A stretch of 64,000 bases of DNA, taken from contig NZ_CP106793.1 in assembly GCF_025642135.1 (NCBI RefSeq), positions 2,277,001 to 2,341,000 of the forward strand, read 5' to 3'. The translations under genes and the position numbers were made by a program. This DNA comes from Streptomyces cynarae. Its GTDB lineage: Bacteria > Actinomycetota > Actinomycetes > Streptomycetales > Streptomycetaceae. Positions 27,858-37,552 of the stretch are shown here, one piece after another (position 1 is the first letter of the stretch; each line of letters starts with the position of its first letter). Below the pieces are notes generated by a model, which made no database searches, was not told the DNA's origin, and saw nothing but the letters and a program-made list of their open reading frames with translations.

Positions 27858-29887
27858 GTCTCCTGCCCCCGTCGCTCGTGCGGGGCGCCCGTGGACACGG
27901 GTTCCCCGGAGGAACCGGCCGTCGTAACGGGTTCCTCCTCTTCCATGATCTCTCCAGTCGCCGTGTTGACGGCGGGTGCGGCCGGGGCCGCCTGGGCGAG
28001 GGCCACGGCGATGGTCTCGGCCGTCTTGCGGCCGATGCCGGGAACCTCCTGAATCTGGTCGACCGTCGCGGAACGCAGTCTCTTCACCGAGCCGAAGTGC
28101 TTGATCAGCGCCTGCTTGCGGGTCTCGCCGAGGCCCGGCACATCGTCCAGGGGGCTCGACCTGAGGCGCTTGGTCCGCTTGCTGCGCTGGTAGGTGATCG
28201 CGAAGCGGTGGGCCTCGTCCCGGACCCGCTGGAGCAGGTAGAGACCCTCGCTGGTGCGCGGCAGGACCACCGGGTCCTCCTCGTCCGGCAGCCACACCTC
28301 CTCCAGCCGCTTGGCGAGACCGCACACGGCGATGTCGTCGATGCCCAGCTCGTCCAGGGCCCGCCGGGCCGCGGCGACCTGCGGCTGCCCGCCGTCGACG
28401 ACGACGAGCTGCGGCGGGTAGGCGAACCGCTTGGGCCGCCCGTCGTCCTCGGTGAGCACCTCGCCGTCCGCCCACTCCCCCGTCTTCTCCTTCTCGGCCA
28501 GGTAGCGCCGGAAGCGGCGGGTGATCACCTCGTGCATGGACCGGACGTCGTCCTGCCCCGCGAAGCCCTTGATCTGGAAGCGGCGGTACTCGCTCTTGCG
28601 CTGCAGCCCGTCCTCGAAGACGACCATGGACGCCACGACGTCCTCGCCCTGCAGGTGCGAGATGTCGTAGCACTCGATCCTGAGGGGGGCGCTGTCCAGG
28701 TCGAGGGCGCCGGCGATCTCCTCCAGGGCGCGCGAGCGGGTGGTCAGGTCGGAGGCGCGCTTGGTCTTGTGCAGTGCGAGCGCCTGCTGGGCGTTGCGCT
28801 GCACGGTTTCCATCAGCGCCTTCTTGTCGCCGCGCTGGGGGATGCGCAGCGACACGTTCGACCCGCGTCGGCCGGTGAGCCAGTCCTGGACGGGCTCTAT
28901 GGGGTCGGGCAGCGCCGGGACGAGGACCTCCTTGGGTACCGAGTCGCCCGTCTCGTCGCCGTAGAGCTGCTGGAGGGCGTGCTCGACGAGGGCGCCGGTG
29001 GTGATCTCCTCGACCTTGTCGGTGACCCAGCCGCGCTGGCCGCGCACGCGTCCGCCACGCACGTGGAAGATCTGCACGGCTGCTTCGAGTTCGTCCTCGG
29101 CGACCGCGATGAGGTCGGCGTCGGTCGCGTCCGTGAGCACGACCGCGTTCTTCTCCATGGCCTTCTTCAGGGCATCTATGTCGTCGCGCAGTCGGGCGGC
29201 CCGCTCGTACTCCATCTCCTCGGCCGCCTCCATCATCTGCTTCTCCAGACGACGGAGGTACGTCCCCGTGCGGCCCGCCATGAAGTCGCAGAATTCCTCG
29301 GCCAGTTCGCCGTGGTCTCCGGGGGAGATCCGGCCCACACAGGGCGCGGAGCACTTGCCGATGTAGCCGAGCAGGCAGGGGCGGCCGGTGCGGGCCGCGT
29401 TCTTGAAGACGCCGGCCGAGCAGGTGCGCACGGGGAAGACGCGCAGCAGCAGGTCCACGGTGTCACGGATCGCCCAGGCGTGCGAGTACGGCCCGAAGTA
29501 CCGCACGCCCTTGCGCTTCTGGCCGCGCATCACCTGCACCCGCGGGAACTCCTCGTTCATCGTCACCGCGAGGTACGGGTAGCTCTTGTCGTCGCGGTAC
29601 TTGACGTTGAACCGGGGGTCGAACTCCTTGATCCAGGTGTACTCCAGCTGCAGGGCCTCGACCTCCGTGGACACCACGGTCCACTCCACGGACGCGGCCG
29701 TGGTGACCATGGTGCGGGTGCGCGGGTGGAGGTTCGCCAGGTCCTGGAAGTAATTCGCCAGGCGCTGACGCAGGCTTTTCGCCTTTCCGACGTAGATCAC
29801 CCGGCGGTGCTCGTCACGGAACCTGTAGACCCCGGGAGAGTCCGGGATCTCTCCTGGCTTGGGGCGGTAGCTGGAGGGGTCGGCCAT
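27854..29887 (-). CDS. uvrC: excinuclease ABC subunit C
   Basis: The dual-incision nuclease of nucleotide excision repair, 677 residues. It has the N-terminal GIY-YIG domain ([21 protein letters not shown]), a Cys-rich segment ([13 protein letters not shown]), the UVR motif, the RNase H-like endonuclease domain ([18 protein letters not shown]) and C-terminal HhH motifs (VPGIGRKTA). ATG 29887 begins 7 nt after a DNA-damage-type -10 element, so the message is probably leaderless. It is first in the operon with rapZ, yvcK and whiA. Confidence 0.97.
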   Translation of the reverse strand: MADPSSYRPKPGEIPDSPGVYRFRDEHRRVIYVGKAKSLRQRLANYFQDLANLHPRTRTMVTTAASVEWTVVSTEVEALQLEYTWIKEFDPRFNVKYRDDKSYPYLAVTMNEEFPRVQVMRGQKRKGVRYFGPYSHAWAIRDTVDLLLRVFPVRTCSAGVFKNAARTGRPCLLGYIGKCSAPCVGRISPGDHGELAEEFCDFMAGRTGTYLRRLEKQMMEAAEEMEYERAARLRDDIDALKKAMEKNAVVLTDATDADLIAVAEDELEAAVQIFHVRGGRVRGQRGWVTDKVEEITTGALVEHALQQLYGDETGDSVPKEVLVPALPDPIEPVQDWLTGRRGSNVSLRIPQRGDKKALMETVQRNAQQALALHKTKRASDLTTRSRALEEIAGALDLDSAPLRIECYDISHLQGEDVVASMVVFEDGLQRKSEYRRFQIKGFAGQDDVRSMHEVITRRFRRYLAEKEKTGEWADGEVLTEDDGRPKRFAYPPQLVVVDGGQPQVAAARRALDELGIDDIAVCGLAKRLEEVWLPDEEDPVVLPRTSEGLYLLQRVRDEAHRFAITYQRSKRTKRLRSSPLDDVPGLGETRKQALIKHFGSVKRLRSATVDQIQEVPGIGRKTAETIAVALAQAAPAAPAVNTATGEIMEEEEPVTTAGSSGEPVSTGAPHERRGQET

Positions 29888-29894
29888 GTCTCAC

Positions 29895-29917
29895 ACCCTA
29901 CTGGCGGGGGCCGACAG
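29895..29917 (-). promoter_or_regulatory. RecA-NDp/PafBC-type promoter of uvrC
   Basis: The minus strand reads CTGTCGGCC (29909-29917), 8 nt, TAGGGT (29895-29900), fitting tTGTCRGtg-N8-TAnnnT with R = G. The -10 ends 7 nt before the uvrC ATG. It would drive the whole uvrC-rapZ-yvcK-whiA operon. Confidence 0.65.
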
Positions 29918-30347
29918 CGCGGCGCCCCTGTGGACAGCGGCCGGGGTGACGGAGGCCGGCTCGACCGGGACGTCTCGGCGGACGGCCACCCCACCGCGGC
30001 CGTCCGCGCCGCGGCCCGCCGTGCTGCCCACGGCCGTCGGCGGGCGGTGCCCGGGTCGCCGGGAACGCCGGTCGCACGTCGCGCACCCTCCGCTGCCGCG
30101 CAGCCACCCACGGTTTCACGAGTGGGGTTCGTGCCCGTCCCACCGAGCGCGTTCCGGACACCGCCCGGCCAGGGGCCGACATCAGGTGTTGTCGGGGCTT
30201 GGTCAACACGCTTCAATGCGGGGAACCTTCGGGCCGCGAACGGAGAGGCTCGCTTGTGAACGAGCCTCGCACGCCCCGGGCGCCCCGGCACCACCCTGCG
30301 TACGGTCTGACCAGCCGTCGCGCACATTCACAGAAAGGCCCCCCTGT
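29918..30347. other. divergent intergenic region, no gene seen
   Basis: The divergent gap between uvrC (-) and the XRE-like gene (+) is 460 bp in all; this part lies beyond the uvrC promoter. Open frames cross it on both strands but have Arg/Pro-rich shadow composition and no ribosome site. The only structure I see is an 8-bp hairpin, GAGGCTCG (30245-30252) with CGAGCCTC (30261-30268), in the probable leader of the plus-strand gene. Confidence 0.5.
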
Positions 30348-31295
30348 ATGCGGCACGGCACACAGCATGCGGACGTCGTCCCGGTGGAGTTGGAGGCGGC
30401 TCTGCGCGGCGGCCCGTTCCACGTCGCACTGCGCGCCGCGATCGCTGCCCGAGGACTGCCGCTGCAGCGCGTGCAGCACCACCTGTCCCGGCACGGGGTC
30501 AGGGTCGGAGTGACGAGCCTGAGCTACTGGCAGCAGGGTGCGCGCCGCCCCCAGCGGCCCGAGTCCCTGCGCGCGGTGCGCGCCCTGGAGGAGATCCTGC
30601 AGTTGCCGGACGAGTCCCTGATCCGGCTGCTCGCCACCTCCGACGAGCAGCCGGGTCCCGACCGTCCCGCGAGCCGTTCGTACCGAGCCCTGGTGGAGGC
30701 CTCCGGCGTCCTGGAACAGCTCCTCGCCGAGCTGGAGGCGCCGCTCGACGACGGGCTGATCACCATCGGCCATCACGACCGCGTGCGCATAGGGTCACGC
30801 CGGGAACTGCTGGCGCGCGAGTCGCACCACATCGTGCGCGCCCACCGGGACGGCGTGGACCGCTACATCGCCGTTCACCACGGCGATCCGGGGTGCGCCC
30901 CCGAGCGCATCGCGGTGCACGCCCTCGAGAACTGCCGCACGGGACGTGTGCGCCGGCACCACGACGCGGGCCTGCTGGTCGCCGAGCTGCTCTTCGACAC
31001 GCGGCTCCACTCCGGCGATACGTTTCTCTTCCGCTACGCCTTCGAGGACGGCACCGCGGGCACCTCCGGCGAACACGTCCGCGGGTTCCGTGCGCCGGGC
31101 GGGCAGTACGCGCTCCAGGTGCGCTTCGACGAGACGGCGCTGCCGGTGCGCTGCCACCGGTTCACCCAGCAGTCCGCGGCCGCTCCGCGCAGCGGCCGCC
31201 AGGAGCTGCGGCTGAGCGGGCTCCACCACTCGGTGCACCTGGTGGAGCCGCGGGTGCGCCCGGGGATCGTGGGAATCTGCTGGGACTGGGACTGA
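30348..31295 (+). CDS. XRE-like DNA-binding protein of unknown role
   Basis: A 315-residue protein. Residues about 20-90 (FHVALRAAIAARGLPLQRVQ..., GVTSLSYWQQGARRPQRPES, LEEILQLPDESLIRLL) look like a lambda-repressor-type helix-turn-helix. The remaining 200 residues contain a conserved-looking all-beta region (HIVRAHRDGVDRYIAVHH, RFDTRLHSGD-like, GICWDWD at the end) that I do not recognise. The start ATG 30348 has GAAAGG about 10 nt upstream. It stands alone, convergent with the Rieske gene (19-bp gap). A regulatory function is an inference from the N-terminus only. Confidence 0.8.
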   Translation: MRHGTQHADVVPVELEAALRGGPFHVALRAAIAARGLPLQRVQHHLSRHGVRVGVTSLSYWQQGARRPQRPESLRAVRALEEILQLPDESLIRLLATSDEQPGPDRPASRSYRALVEASGVLEQLLAELEAPLDDGLITIGHHDRVRIGSRRELLARESHHIVRAHRDGVDRYIAVHHGDPGCAPERIAVHALENCRTGRVRRHHDAGLLVAELLFDTRLHSGDTFLFRYAFEDGTAGTSGEHVRGFRAPGGQYALQVRFDETALPVRCHRFTQQSAAAPRSGRQELRLSGLHHSVHLVEPRVRPGIVGICWDWD

Positions 31296-31314
31296 TCCGC
31301 GCCGGGCGAGCGTC

Positions 31315-31746
31315 TCAGGCCGCCGGACCCGCCACTATCCTGCCGTTCTTCACCTGGACGGGCAGCTCGTGCAGCGGCTCGGTGGCCGGGGCCTGCACCA
31401 CTTTGCCGGTGCGGGCGTCGAACTCGCTCCCGTGGCAGGGGCAGACGAGCGTCGTCCCGGAGAGTTTGTTGATGGGGCACCCGGCGTGCGTGCAGATCGT
31501 GCTGTACGCCTTCAGGGAGCCGTCCGCCGCGCGGCTCACCACCACGTTCTCGTCCCGGTACAGCTTCGCGCCGCCCTTGGGGACCTCGCTCTCGGCGCCC
31601 AGCGCGACCGGTGCGGTCGGGGTCGCGTCCGGTGCCGTTCCGCCCTCGCCGGCCGCCGAACAGGCCGCGAGGCCGAGTCCGGCGACCGGGGTGAGCGCCG
31701 CCCCGCGCAGGACGGTGCGACGGGTCGCTGAGGGACGGGTGGGCAT
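31315..31746 (-). CDS. Rieske [2Fe-2S] lipoprotein
   Basis: A 143-residue exported iron-sulfur protein. The N-terminus combines a twin-arginine motif (TRRTVLRG) with a lipobox LAAC (Cys29), so it is probably exported folded by Tat and then lipidated. The Rieske ligands are Cys85/His87 in CTHAGC and Cys102/His105 in CPCHG; Cys90 and Cys104 can form the usual disulfide. It is a stand-alone electron carrier of unknown partner, not the bc1 subunit, which is longer with membrane helices. GGAG lies upstream of the ATG. Confidence 0.92.
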   Translation of the reverse strand: MPTRPSATRRTVLRGAALTPVAGLGLAACSAAGEGGTAPDATPTAPVALGAESEVPKGGAKLYRDENVVVSRAADGSLKAYSTICTHAGCPINKLSGTTLVCPCHGSEFDARTGKVVQAPATEPLHELPVQVKNGRIVAGPAA

Positions 31747-32097
31747 GGCATCTCCACTGGTCGGGGTCGGCCCCGCCGGGGCGGAGCGGGCACACCGACG
31801 ATAGCGGCACCAGCCATTCCGCTTTCGGCCGGGGCGCAGGGCCGGCACACGGAGACAGGCAGCCCCGGGGCGGCAGCCATGCCCACGGAGTCGTACGGCG
31901 GGCGGAAGCTGCTGCACGGTGCCGTCCTCCGCGGGCACCGGATCGGGGATGCAGGCGAGGCCACGAGCTCGCAGCCGGCGGGCCTCGAGTGCGCCGAAGT
32001 GACGTAAACGCTTGCGCAAGCGTTTACGTCGGCCGCCGAATGGGATACGTTCGCCGCCGGACGGCCCGAGTGGGAAGACGGCCGAGGAGGGGACCCG
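31747..32097. other. divergent intergenic region with LacI operator
   Basis: 351 bp between the Rieske gene (-) and the LacI gene (+). The only strong signal is the perfect 30-bp palindrome at 32001-32030. The stretch 31800-31990 has no credible gene. Confidence 0.5.
32001..32030. promoter_or_regulatory. perfect 30-bp palindromic LacI-type operator
   Basis: The half-site GACGTAAACGCTTGC is followed by its exact reverse complement. The core AAACGCTTGC/GCAAGCGTTT with a central C-G step is the classical LacI/GalR-family operator form. It lies 68 bp upstream of the LacI gene start, so autoregulation of the lacI-pfkB pair is very likely. It could also affect the divergent Rieske gene. Confidence 0.85.
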
Positions 32098-33273
32098 ATG
32101 GCAACCATGGCCGATGTCGCACGGAGTGCGGGCGTGTCCGTCGCAACCGTCTCGCACGTGCTGAACGGCACCCGCCCGGTCCTGCCCCACACCCGCCAAG
32201 CCGTGCTGGACGCCGTCGACGAACTGGGCTACACACCGAACACCCTCGCCCGTTCCCTGGTGACCTCGCGCACCCGGTCGATCGGGCTCGCCGTGTCGGC
32301 GATCAGCAACCCGTACTTCACGGAGATCCTCCAAGGCGTGGAGGCCGCCGCCCTGGAACACGGTTACAGCCTGCTCATCGCCGATCCGCACGACGACCCG
32401 GAGCACGAGCGCAAGGTGGTCCAGCTGCTGCACGAGCGCCGCGTCGACGGCCTGATCGTCGCGCCCTCGGCGGACCCGCGTGAACTCCTCTCCCTTCTGG
32501 GACGGCACGGCGTACCGACCGTGTTCCTGGACCGCCTGGTCGACGGCATCCCCGACCCCACGGTCACGCACCGGCGGAACGCGACCACCCGGGACGGCGC
32601 GCAGGAGGACCCCGCTGCCGGGCGCGCCACCAAGGCCGGGCACGCCACTGGGGCCGGAGACGACGCCGAGCCGGGCGAGTCCTCGGTCGCGGCCTTCCGC
32701 TTCGACCAGGTCTGTGCCGAGAACGCCGAACCCATGGCCCACCTCGTCACCCACCTCGTCCAGCTCGGCCACCGGCGCATCGGCCTCGTCGCGGGCCTGC
32801 CCGGCCTCAGCACCACCTCCGAGCGCATCAGCGGTTACCGGCACGCCCTGGCGGCCGCCGGGCTGCCGTACGACGAGCGGCTGGTGGTCCACGGCGACTC
32901 CGCGGCCGAGGGCGCGGAGCGCGCCACCGCCGCCCTGCTGACGCTCGCGGCGCCGCCCACCGCCCTGGTCGCCGCCAACAACGCGATGACCATCGGGGCG
33001 CTGCGCACCCTGCGCACGCGGGGCCTGTCCGTACCGGAAGACCTGGCGCTCGCCTGCTTCGACGACTTCCCCTGGGCGGATCTGTTCTCCCCCCGGCTGA
33101 CCGCTGTCTCCCAGCCCAGCCGAGAGATCGGCGCCCGGGCCGTGCGGCTCCTCCTGGACCGGCTCGAGGCCCCGGACCGCCCCTCCCGCACCGTGCGGCT
33201 CCCCTGTGCGTTCGTTCACCGCACGTCGTGCGGCTGTCCCGACACTCCGTCCCAGAAGGGAACCCTCTCGTGA
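32098..33273 (+). CDS. LacI family transcriptional regulator
   Basis: A 391-residue repressor: helix-turn-helix at residues 3-25 (MADVARSAGVSVATVSHVLNG), hinge, and a periplasmic-binding-protein-like ligand domain. It is longer than the usual 330-340 because of a low-complexity insert (about residues 155-200) in the ligand domain; the DNA there contains a tandem 20-bp repeat. ATG 32098 follows GAGGAGGGG. Its stop overlaps the GTG of the PfkB kinase, so it probably senses that kinase's sugar or sugar phosphate. The last residues after CGCPD are a short extra tail. Confidence 0.94.
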   Translation: MATMADVARSAGVSVATVSHVLNGTRPVLPHTRQAVLDAVDELGYTPNTLARSLVTSRTRSIGLAVSAISNPYFTEILQGVEAAALEHGYSLLIADPHDDPEHERKVVQLLHERRVDGLIVAPSADPRELLSLLGRHGVPTVFLDRLVDGIPDPTVTHRRNATTRDGAQEDPAAGRATKAGHATGAGDDAEPGESSVAAFRFDQVCAENAEPMAHLVTHLVQLGHRRIGLVAGLPGLSTTSERISGYRHALAAAGLPYDERLVVHGDSAAEGAERATAALLTLAAPPTALVAANNAMTIGALRTLRTRGLSVPEDLALACFDDFPWADLFSPRLTAVSQPSREIGARAVRLLLDRLEAPDRPSRTVRLPCAFVHRTSCGCPDTPSQKGTLS

Positions 33274-34181
33274 TCGTCGTCGCCGGTGAGGCTCTGATCG
33301 ACCTGGTCCCGCAGGGCCGGGGCGCGCTCGCACCGTTGCAGCCGGCGCTGGGCGGCGGCCCGTACAACACCGCCGTCGCGCTCGGCCGGCTGGGCTCCCC
33401 CACCGCCTTCTGCTCCCGGACCTCCCACGACGCCTTCGGCGAGGCCCTGCTGGACGGGCTGCGCCACGCGGGCGTGGACGTGTCGGCCGTACAACGCGGC
33501 ACCGAGCCGACCACATTGGCGGCCGCCACGATCGACGAGGACGGCTCGGCCAGCTACTCCTTCTACGTCGAGGGCACCGCCGACCGGCTCTTCACGGCGC
33601 CTGCGCACCTTCCCGAGGGCACGCGGGCCGTGTCGTTCGGTACCTGCTCGCTGGTCCTGGAACCGGGGGCGAGCGCGTACGAGGAGCTGATGCGCAGCGC
33701 CGCGGCGCAGGGTGTGTTCACGGCCCTCGACCCGAACATCCGCGCAGGCCTGATCCCGGACCCCGACGCCTATCGGGCCCGTTTCAAGAGCTGGCTGCCG
33801 TCGGTTTCACTGCTCAAGCTCTCCGCGGAGGACGCCGCGTGGCTGGGCGGCAGCCCGCGGGAATGGCTCGCCTCCGGCCCCGCCGCCGTGGTGATCACCC
33901 ATGGCGGCGACGGGATCACGGCGTACACCGGGGACGGGGCGGAGTACTCCGTGCCGGGGGTGCGGGTCGACGTCGTGGACACGATCGGCGCCGGCGACAC
34001 CGTCAACGCGGCCCTGCTGCACGGCCTGGCCGCCCGCGACGCCCTCTCCCCCGCCGCCGTGGCGAGCCTGGGCGCCGACGGCTGGACGGAACTGCTGGGC
34101 TTCGCGGCCCACGCCGCGGCGATCACCTGCTCCCGGGCCGGCGCGGAACCGCCCTACGCCTCCGAACTCGCGGGCCCTTAG
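33270..34181 (+). CDS. PfkB family carbohydrate kinase (fructokinase-like)
   Basis: A 303-residue sugar kinase of the ribokinase fold. The N-terminal VAGEALIDLVP and GGGPYNTAVALGRLG substrate region and the C-terminal DTIGAGDTVNAALL motif with the catalytic Asp are present. The start GTG 33270 overlaps the LacI stop and has AAGGG about 10 nt upstream. No transporter is adjacent, so the sugar is unknown; fructose is the best guess from family resemblance. It ends before a strong bidirectional terminator. Confidence 0.92.
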   Translation: MIVVAGEALIDLVPQGRGALAPLQPALGGGPYNTAVALGRLGSPTAFCSRTSHDAFGEALLDGLRHAGVDVSAVQRGTEPTTLAAATIDEDGSASYSFYVEGTADRLFTAPAHLPEGTRAVSFGTCSLVLEPGASAYEELMRSAAAQGVFTALDPNIRAGLIPDPDAYRARFKSWLPSVSLLKLSAEDAAWLGGSPREWLASGPAAVVITHGGDGITAYTGDGAEYSVPGVRVDVVDTIGAGDTVNAALLHGLAARDALSPAAVASLGADGWTELLGFAAHAAAITCSRAGAEPPYASELAGP

Positions 34182-34238
34182 CCCCGAGTGAGCCATATCC
34201 GCGGTTCATGGAGCCGCCGGGGCAGGGCGGACGGCTGC

Positions 34239-34283
34239 AACGTGCGGCGCCCCGCGGGGAGTTCCCGCGGGGCGCCGCACGTT
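34239..34283. terminator. bidirectional terminator between pfkB-type kinase and uvrA
   Basis: A perfect 20-bp stem (34239-34258 and 34264-34283) with the 5-nt loop GAGTT lies between convergent genes, 10 bp from the uvrA stop. It is the strongest hairpin in the window. Confidence 0.92.
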
Positions 34284-34292
34284 CGGTGTCCG

Positions 34293-37200
34293 TCAGGCCT
34301 TGCGTGCCCGCGTGGTCTTCTTCGCGGGTGCAGCCTTCTTCGTGGTGGTGGCGGCCTTCTTGGTCGCCGTGTTGTTGGCGGTCGTCACGGCCCTGGCCGT
34401 CGCCGTCCTCTTCGCCGTCGAGCCCGCGGCGACCGCGTTCTTGGCCGCGCTCCTGCGCGGTGCCTTCACCGAGGCGGCGTCGCTGATGCGCTCGGCGCCG
34501 AGAATATCGCGCAGGAACTTGCCGGTGTGGCTGGCCGGGATGCCGGCGATCTCCTCCGGCGTGCCCTCGGCGACCACCAGGCCGCCGCCCGCGCCGCCCT
34601 CGGGACCCATGTCGACGACCCAGTCGGCGGTCTTGATGACGTCTAGGTTGTGCTCGATGACAATGACCGTGTTGCCCTTGTCGACCAGGCCGCCGAGCAC
34701 CTTGAGCAGCTTGCTGATGTCCTCGAAGTGCAGGCCGGTGGTCGGCTCGTCCAGAACGTAGACGGTGCGTCCGGTGGACCGCTTCTGCAGTTCGCTCGCC
34801 AGCTTCACGCGCTGGGCCTCACCGCCGGACAGGGTCGTCGCGGACTGGCCGAGCCGGACGTAGCCGAGACCGACGTCGTTCAGCGTCCTGAGGTGACGGG
34901 AGATCGCCGGGACCGCCTCGAAGAAGTTCATGGCCTCCTCGATCGGCATGTTCAGGACGTCGGCGATGGACTTGCCCTTGTAGTGGACCTCCAGGGTCTC
35001 CCGGTTGTAGCGGGCGCCGTGGCAGACCTCGCACGGGACGTAGACGTCCGGGAGGAAGTTCATCTCGATCTTGATGGTGCCGTCGCCCGCGCAGTTCTCG
35101 CAGCGGCCGCCCTTGACGTTGAAGGAGAAGCGACCGGGCTGGTAGCCGCGGACCTTCGCCTCGGTGGTCTCGGCGAACAGCTTGCGGATGTGGTCGAAGA
35201 CACCGGTGTACGTCGCCGGGTTCGAGCGCGGCGTGCGGCCGATGGGCGACTGGTCGACGTGCACGACCTTGTCGACGAGGTCGTCGCCGTCCACGCGCGT
35301 GTGCCGCCCGGGGACGTTGCGCGCGCCGTTCAGCTCACGGGCCAGGTGCGTGTACAGGATGTCGTTGACCAGCGTCGACTTGCCGGAGCCGGACACACCC
35401 GTGACCGCCGTGAACACGCCCAGCGGGAAGGACACGTCGATGTCCTGGAGGTTGTTCTCCCGGGCGCCGTGCACCGTCAGCTGCCGCGAGGGGTCGCGAG
35501 GACGCCGGATGTCCGGCAGCGGGATCGCCTTCTTGCCCGACAGGTACTGGCCGGTCTGCGACTCCTCGTTGGCGAGCAGCTCCTTCAGGGAGCCGCTGTG
35601 CACGACCTTGCCGCCGTGCTCGCCCGCGCCGGGGCCGATGTCGACGACCCAGTCGGCGGTCTTGATGGTGTCCTCGTCGTGCTCCACGACGATGAGCGTG
35701 TTGCCCATGTCGCGCAGTCGGACCAGGGTCTCGATGAGCCGGTGGTTGTCGCGCTGGTGCAGGCCGATGGACGGCTCGTCGAGCACGTACAGCACGCCGA
35801 CGAGGCCGGAGCCGATCTGGGTGGCCAGACGGATGCGCTGGGCCTCGCCGCCGGAGAGGGTGCCCGCCGCGCGGTTCAGCGAGAGGTAGTCGAGGCCGAC
35901 GTCGACCAGGAACCGCAGCCGCTCGTTGACCTCCTTCAGGACCCGCTCGGCGATCTTCTTGTCCCGGGCGTCGAGCTTCAGCTCGTGCAGGAAGTCCGCG
36001 CAGTCGCTGATGGACATCGCGGAGACCTCGGCGATCGACTTGTCCATGATCGTGACCGCGAGGACGACCGGCTTCAGACGGGTGCCTTGGCAGCTGGGGC
36101 AGGGCACCTCGCGCATGTAGCCCTCGAAGCGCTCGCGGCTCGCGTCGCTCTCGGCCTCGCTGTGCCGGCGCCGCACGAAGGGCACCGCGCCCTCGAAGGG
36201 CGTGGTGTACACGCGCTCGCGCCCGTACCGGTTGCGGTAGCGCACCTCGATCTGCGTCTTGTGGCCGTAGAGCAGGGCCTTCTTGGCGCGCTGCGGCAGG
36301 CCCGCGAAGGGGATGTCCGTCCGGAAGCCCAGCGCGTCCGCGAGGGCGCCGATGAGGCGGCCGAAGTAGTCCTTGGTGTGCCCGTGCGACCAGGGGTGGA
36401 TGGCGCCCTCGTCGAGGGTCTTCTCCTCGTCGGGGACGATCAGCTCGGGGTCTACCTCCATGCGCGTGCCGATGCCGGTGCACTCGGGGCAGGCGCCGAA
36501 GGGCGAGTTGAAGGAGAAGGAGCGAGGTTCGAGCTCCTCGAAGGACAGGTCGTCGTACGGGCAGTAGAGGTGCTCCGAGTACATGCGCTCGCGCTCGGGG
36601 TCGTCCTCGGGGAGGTCGACGAAGTCGAGCACGACCATGCCGCCGGACAGGCCCAGCGCGGTCTCCACGGAGTCGGTGAGGCGGCGCTTGGCGGAGTCCT
36701 TGACCGTGAGGCGGTCGACGACCACCTCGATGGTGTGCTTCTCCTGCTTCTTCAGCGTGGGCGGCTGGGACAGCTGGATCGTCTCGCCGTCCACCCGGGC
36801 ACGGCTGTAGCCCTTGGTCTGGAGATCGGCGAAGAGGTCGACGAACTCGCCCTTGCGCTCGCGCACCAGCGGCGAGAGCACCTGGAAGCGGCTCCCCTCC
36901 GGCAGCTCCAGGACTTTGTCGACGATGGCCTGCGGGGACTGGCGCGAGATCGGGCGGCCGCACTCGGGGCAGTGCGGCTTGCCGATGCGCGCGAAGAGCA
37001 GACGCAGGTAGTCGTAGACCTCGGTGATCGTGCCGACCGTCGAGCGGGGGTTGCGCGAGGTCGACTTCTGGTCGATCGAGACGGCCGGCGACAGGCCCTC
37101 GATGAAGTCGACGTCCGGCTTGTCCATCTGCCCGAGGAACTGCCGAGCGTACGAGGACAGCGACTCCACGTAACGGCGCTGCCCCTCGGCGAAGATCGTG

Positions 37201-37331
37201 TCGAAGGCCAGCGAGGACTTGCCCGACCCCGACAGGCCCGTGAAGACGATGAGCGCGTCGCGTGGCAGGTCGAGCGAGACATTCTTCAGGTTGTGCTCGC
37301 GCGCTCCACGGACGATGAGACGGTCGGCCAC
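34293..37331 (-). CDS. uvrA: excinuclease ABC subunit A
   Basis: Damage-recognition ATPase of nucleotide excision repair. Two ABC modules: Walker [12 protein letters not shown] and [11 protein letters not shown], with signatures [12 protein letters not shown] and [12 protein letters not shown]. Zinc-finger cysteines occur in CPYDD...CPECTG and CENCAGD...CEVCHG. I start at GTG 37331 (VADRLIVRG), which has GAAAGG about 11 nt upstream; GTG 37343 is in frame but lies directly on that ribosome site. The last 65 residues form a Lys/Ala/Thr-rich histone-H1-like tail ([15 protein letters not shown]) beyond the normal end. It has a DNA-damage-type promoter. Confidence 0.96.
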   Translation of the reverse strand: MADRLIVRGAREHNLKNVSLDLPRDALIVFTGLSGSGKSSLAFDTIFAEGQRRYVESLSSYARQFLGQMDKPDVDFIEGLSPAVSIDQKSTSRNPRSTVGTITEVYDYLRLLFARIGKPHCPECGRPISRQSPQAIVDKVLELPEGSRFQVLSPLVRERKGEFVDLFADLQTKGYSRARVDGETIQLSQPPTLKKQEKHTIEVVVDRLTVKDSAKRRLTDSVETALGLSGGMVVLDFVDLPEDDPERERMYSEHLYCPYDDLSFEELEPRSFSFNSPFGACPECTGIGTRMEVDPELIVPDEEKTLDEGAIHPWSHGHTKDYFGRLIGALADALGFRTDIPFAGLPQRAKKALLYGHKTQIEVRYRNRYGRERVYTTPFEGAVPFVRRRHSEAESDASRERFEGYMREVPCPSCQGTRLKPVVLAVTIMDKSIAEVSAMSISDCADFLHELKLDARDKKIAERVLKEVNERLRFLVDVGLDYLSLNRAAGTLSGGEAQRIRLATQIGSGLVGVLYVLDEPSIGLHQRDNHRLIETLVRLRDMGNTLIVVEHDEDTIKTADWVVDIGPGAGEHGGKVVHSGSLKELLANEESQTGQYLSGKKAIPLPDIRRPRDPSRQLTVHGARENNLQDIDVSFPLGVFTAVTGVSGSGKSTLVNDILYTHLARELNGARNVPGRHTRVDGDDLVDKVVHVDQSPIGRTPRSNPATYTGVFDHIRKLFAETTEAKVRGYQPGRFSFNVKGGRCENCAGDGTIKIEMNFLPDVYVPCEVCHGARYNRETLEVHYKGKSIADVLNMPIEEAMNFFEAVPAISRHLRTLNDVGLGYVRLGQSATTLSGGEAQRVKLASELQKRSTGRTVYVLDEPTTGLHFEDISKLLKVLGGLVDKGNTVIVIEHNLDVIKTADWVVDMGPEGGAGGGLVVAEGTPEEIAGIPASHTGKFLRDILGAERISDAASVKAPRRSAAKNAVAAGSTAKRTATARAVTTANNTATKKAATTTKKAAPAKKTTRARKA

Positions 37332-37385
37332 GCCGGTCCGCACCTTTCTTGAGAGAAGCGACAGGGGCGAGGCCCCCGCTTTCCC

Positions 37386-37408
37386 AGACTAGGGGGAGCC
37401 ACTGACAA
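37386..37408 (-). promoter_or_regulatory. RecA-NDp/PafBC-type promoter of uvrA
   Basis: The minus strand reads TTGTCAGTG (37400-37408), 8 nt, TAGTCT (37386-37391), a full match to the LexA-independent DNA-damage promoter pattern. The leader to GTG 37331 is about 45 nt. Confidence 0.8.
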
Positions 37409-37516
37409 CGCCGGTCGGATTCCAGGGTTCACAACAATCCCCGGCCATCCAGCATGCCCGACGCCGGACTCGACCATATAGCACGTGCATTCGATTTGCG
37501 GGTCGGGGCGGCCTCC

Positions 37517-37545
37517 TTCACCCGAAGGAGTGGCGGGGCTAGGGT
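37517..37545 (+). promoter_or_regulatory. promoter of the maleylpyruvate-isomerase-like gene, leaderless
   Basis: TTCACC (37517-37522), a 17-nt spacer and TAGGGT (37540-37545) lie 7 nt before ATG 37553. The spacing puts the transcript start at or next to the ATG, which fits the lack of a close ribosome site. Confidence 0.55.
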
Positions 37546-37552
37546 CGGCGCC

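Noticed and set aside
30188..30210. TTGTCGGGG upstream of the XRE-like gene as a damage-type promoter
   Set aside because: Eight bases later the sequence is ACACGC, not TAnnnT, so the -10 half is missing.
29886..30347. In-frame upstream extension of the XRE-like gene
   Set aside because: The added residues are Pro/Arg/Ser-rich with no domain pattern, and a good ribosome site precedes ATG 30348.
34293..37331. Long plus-strand frame (about 900 codons) opposite uvrA
   Set aside because: It is the antisense shadow of uvrA, without domain patterns or ribosome site.
37420..37500. Actinobacterial LexA box near uvrA
   Set aside because: No GAAC-N4-GTTC type palindrome is present; the damage-type promoter at 37386-37408 explains the gene better.
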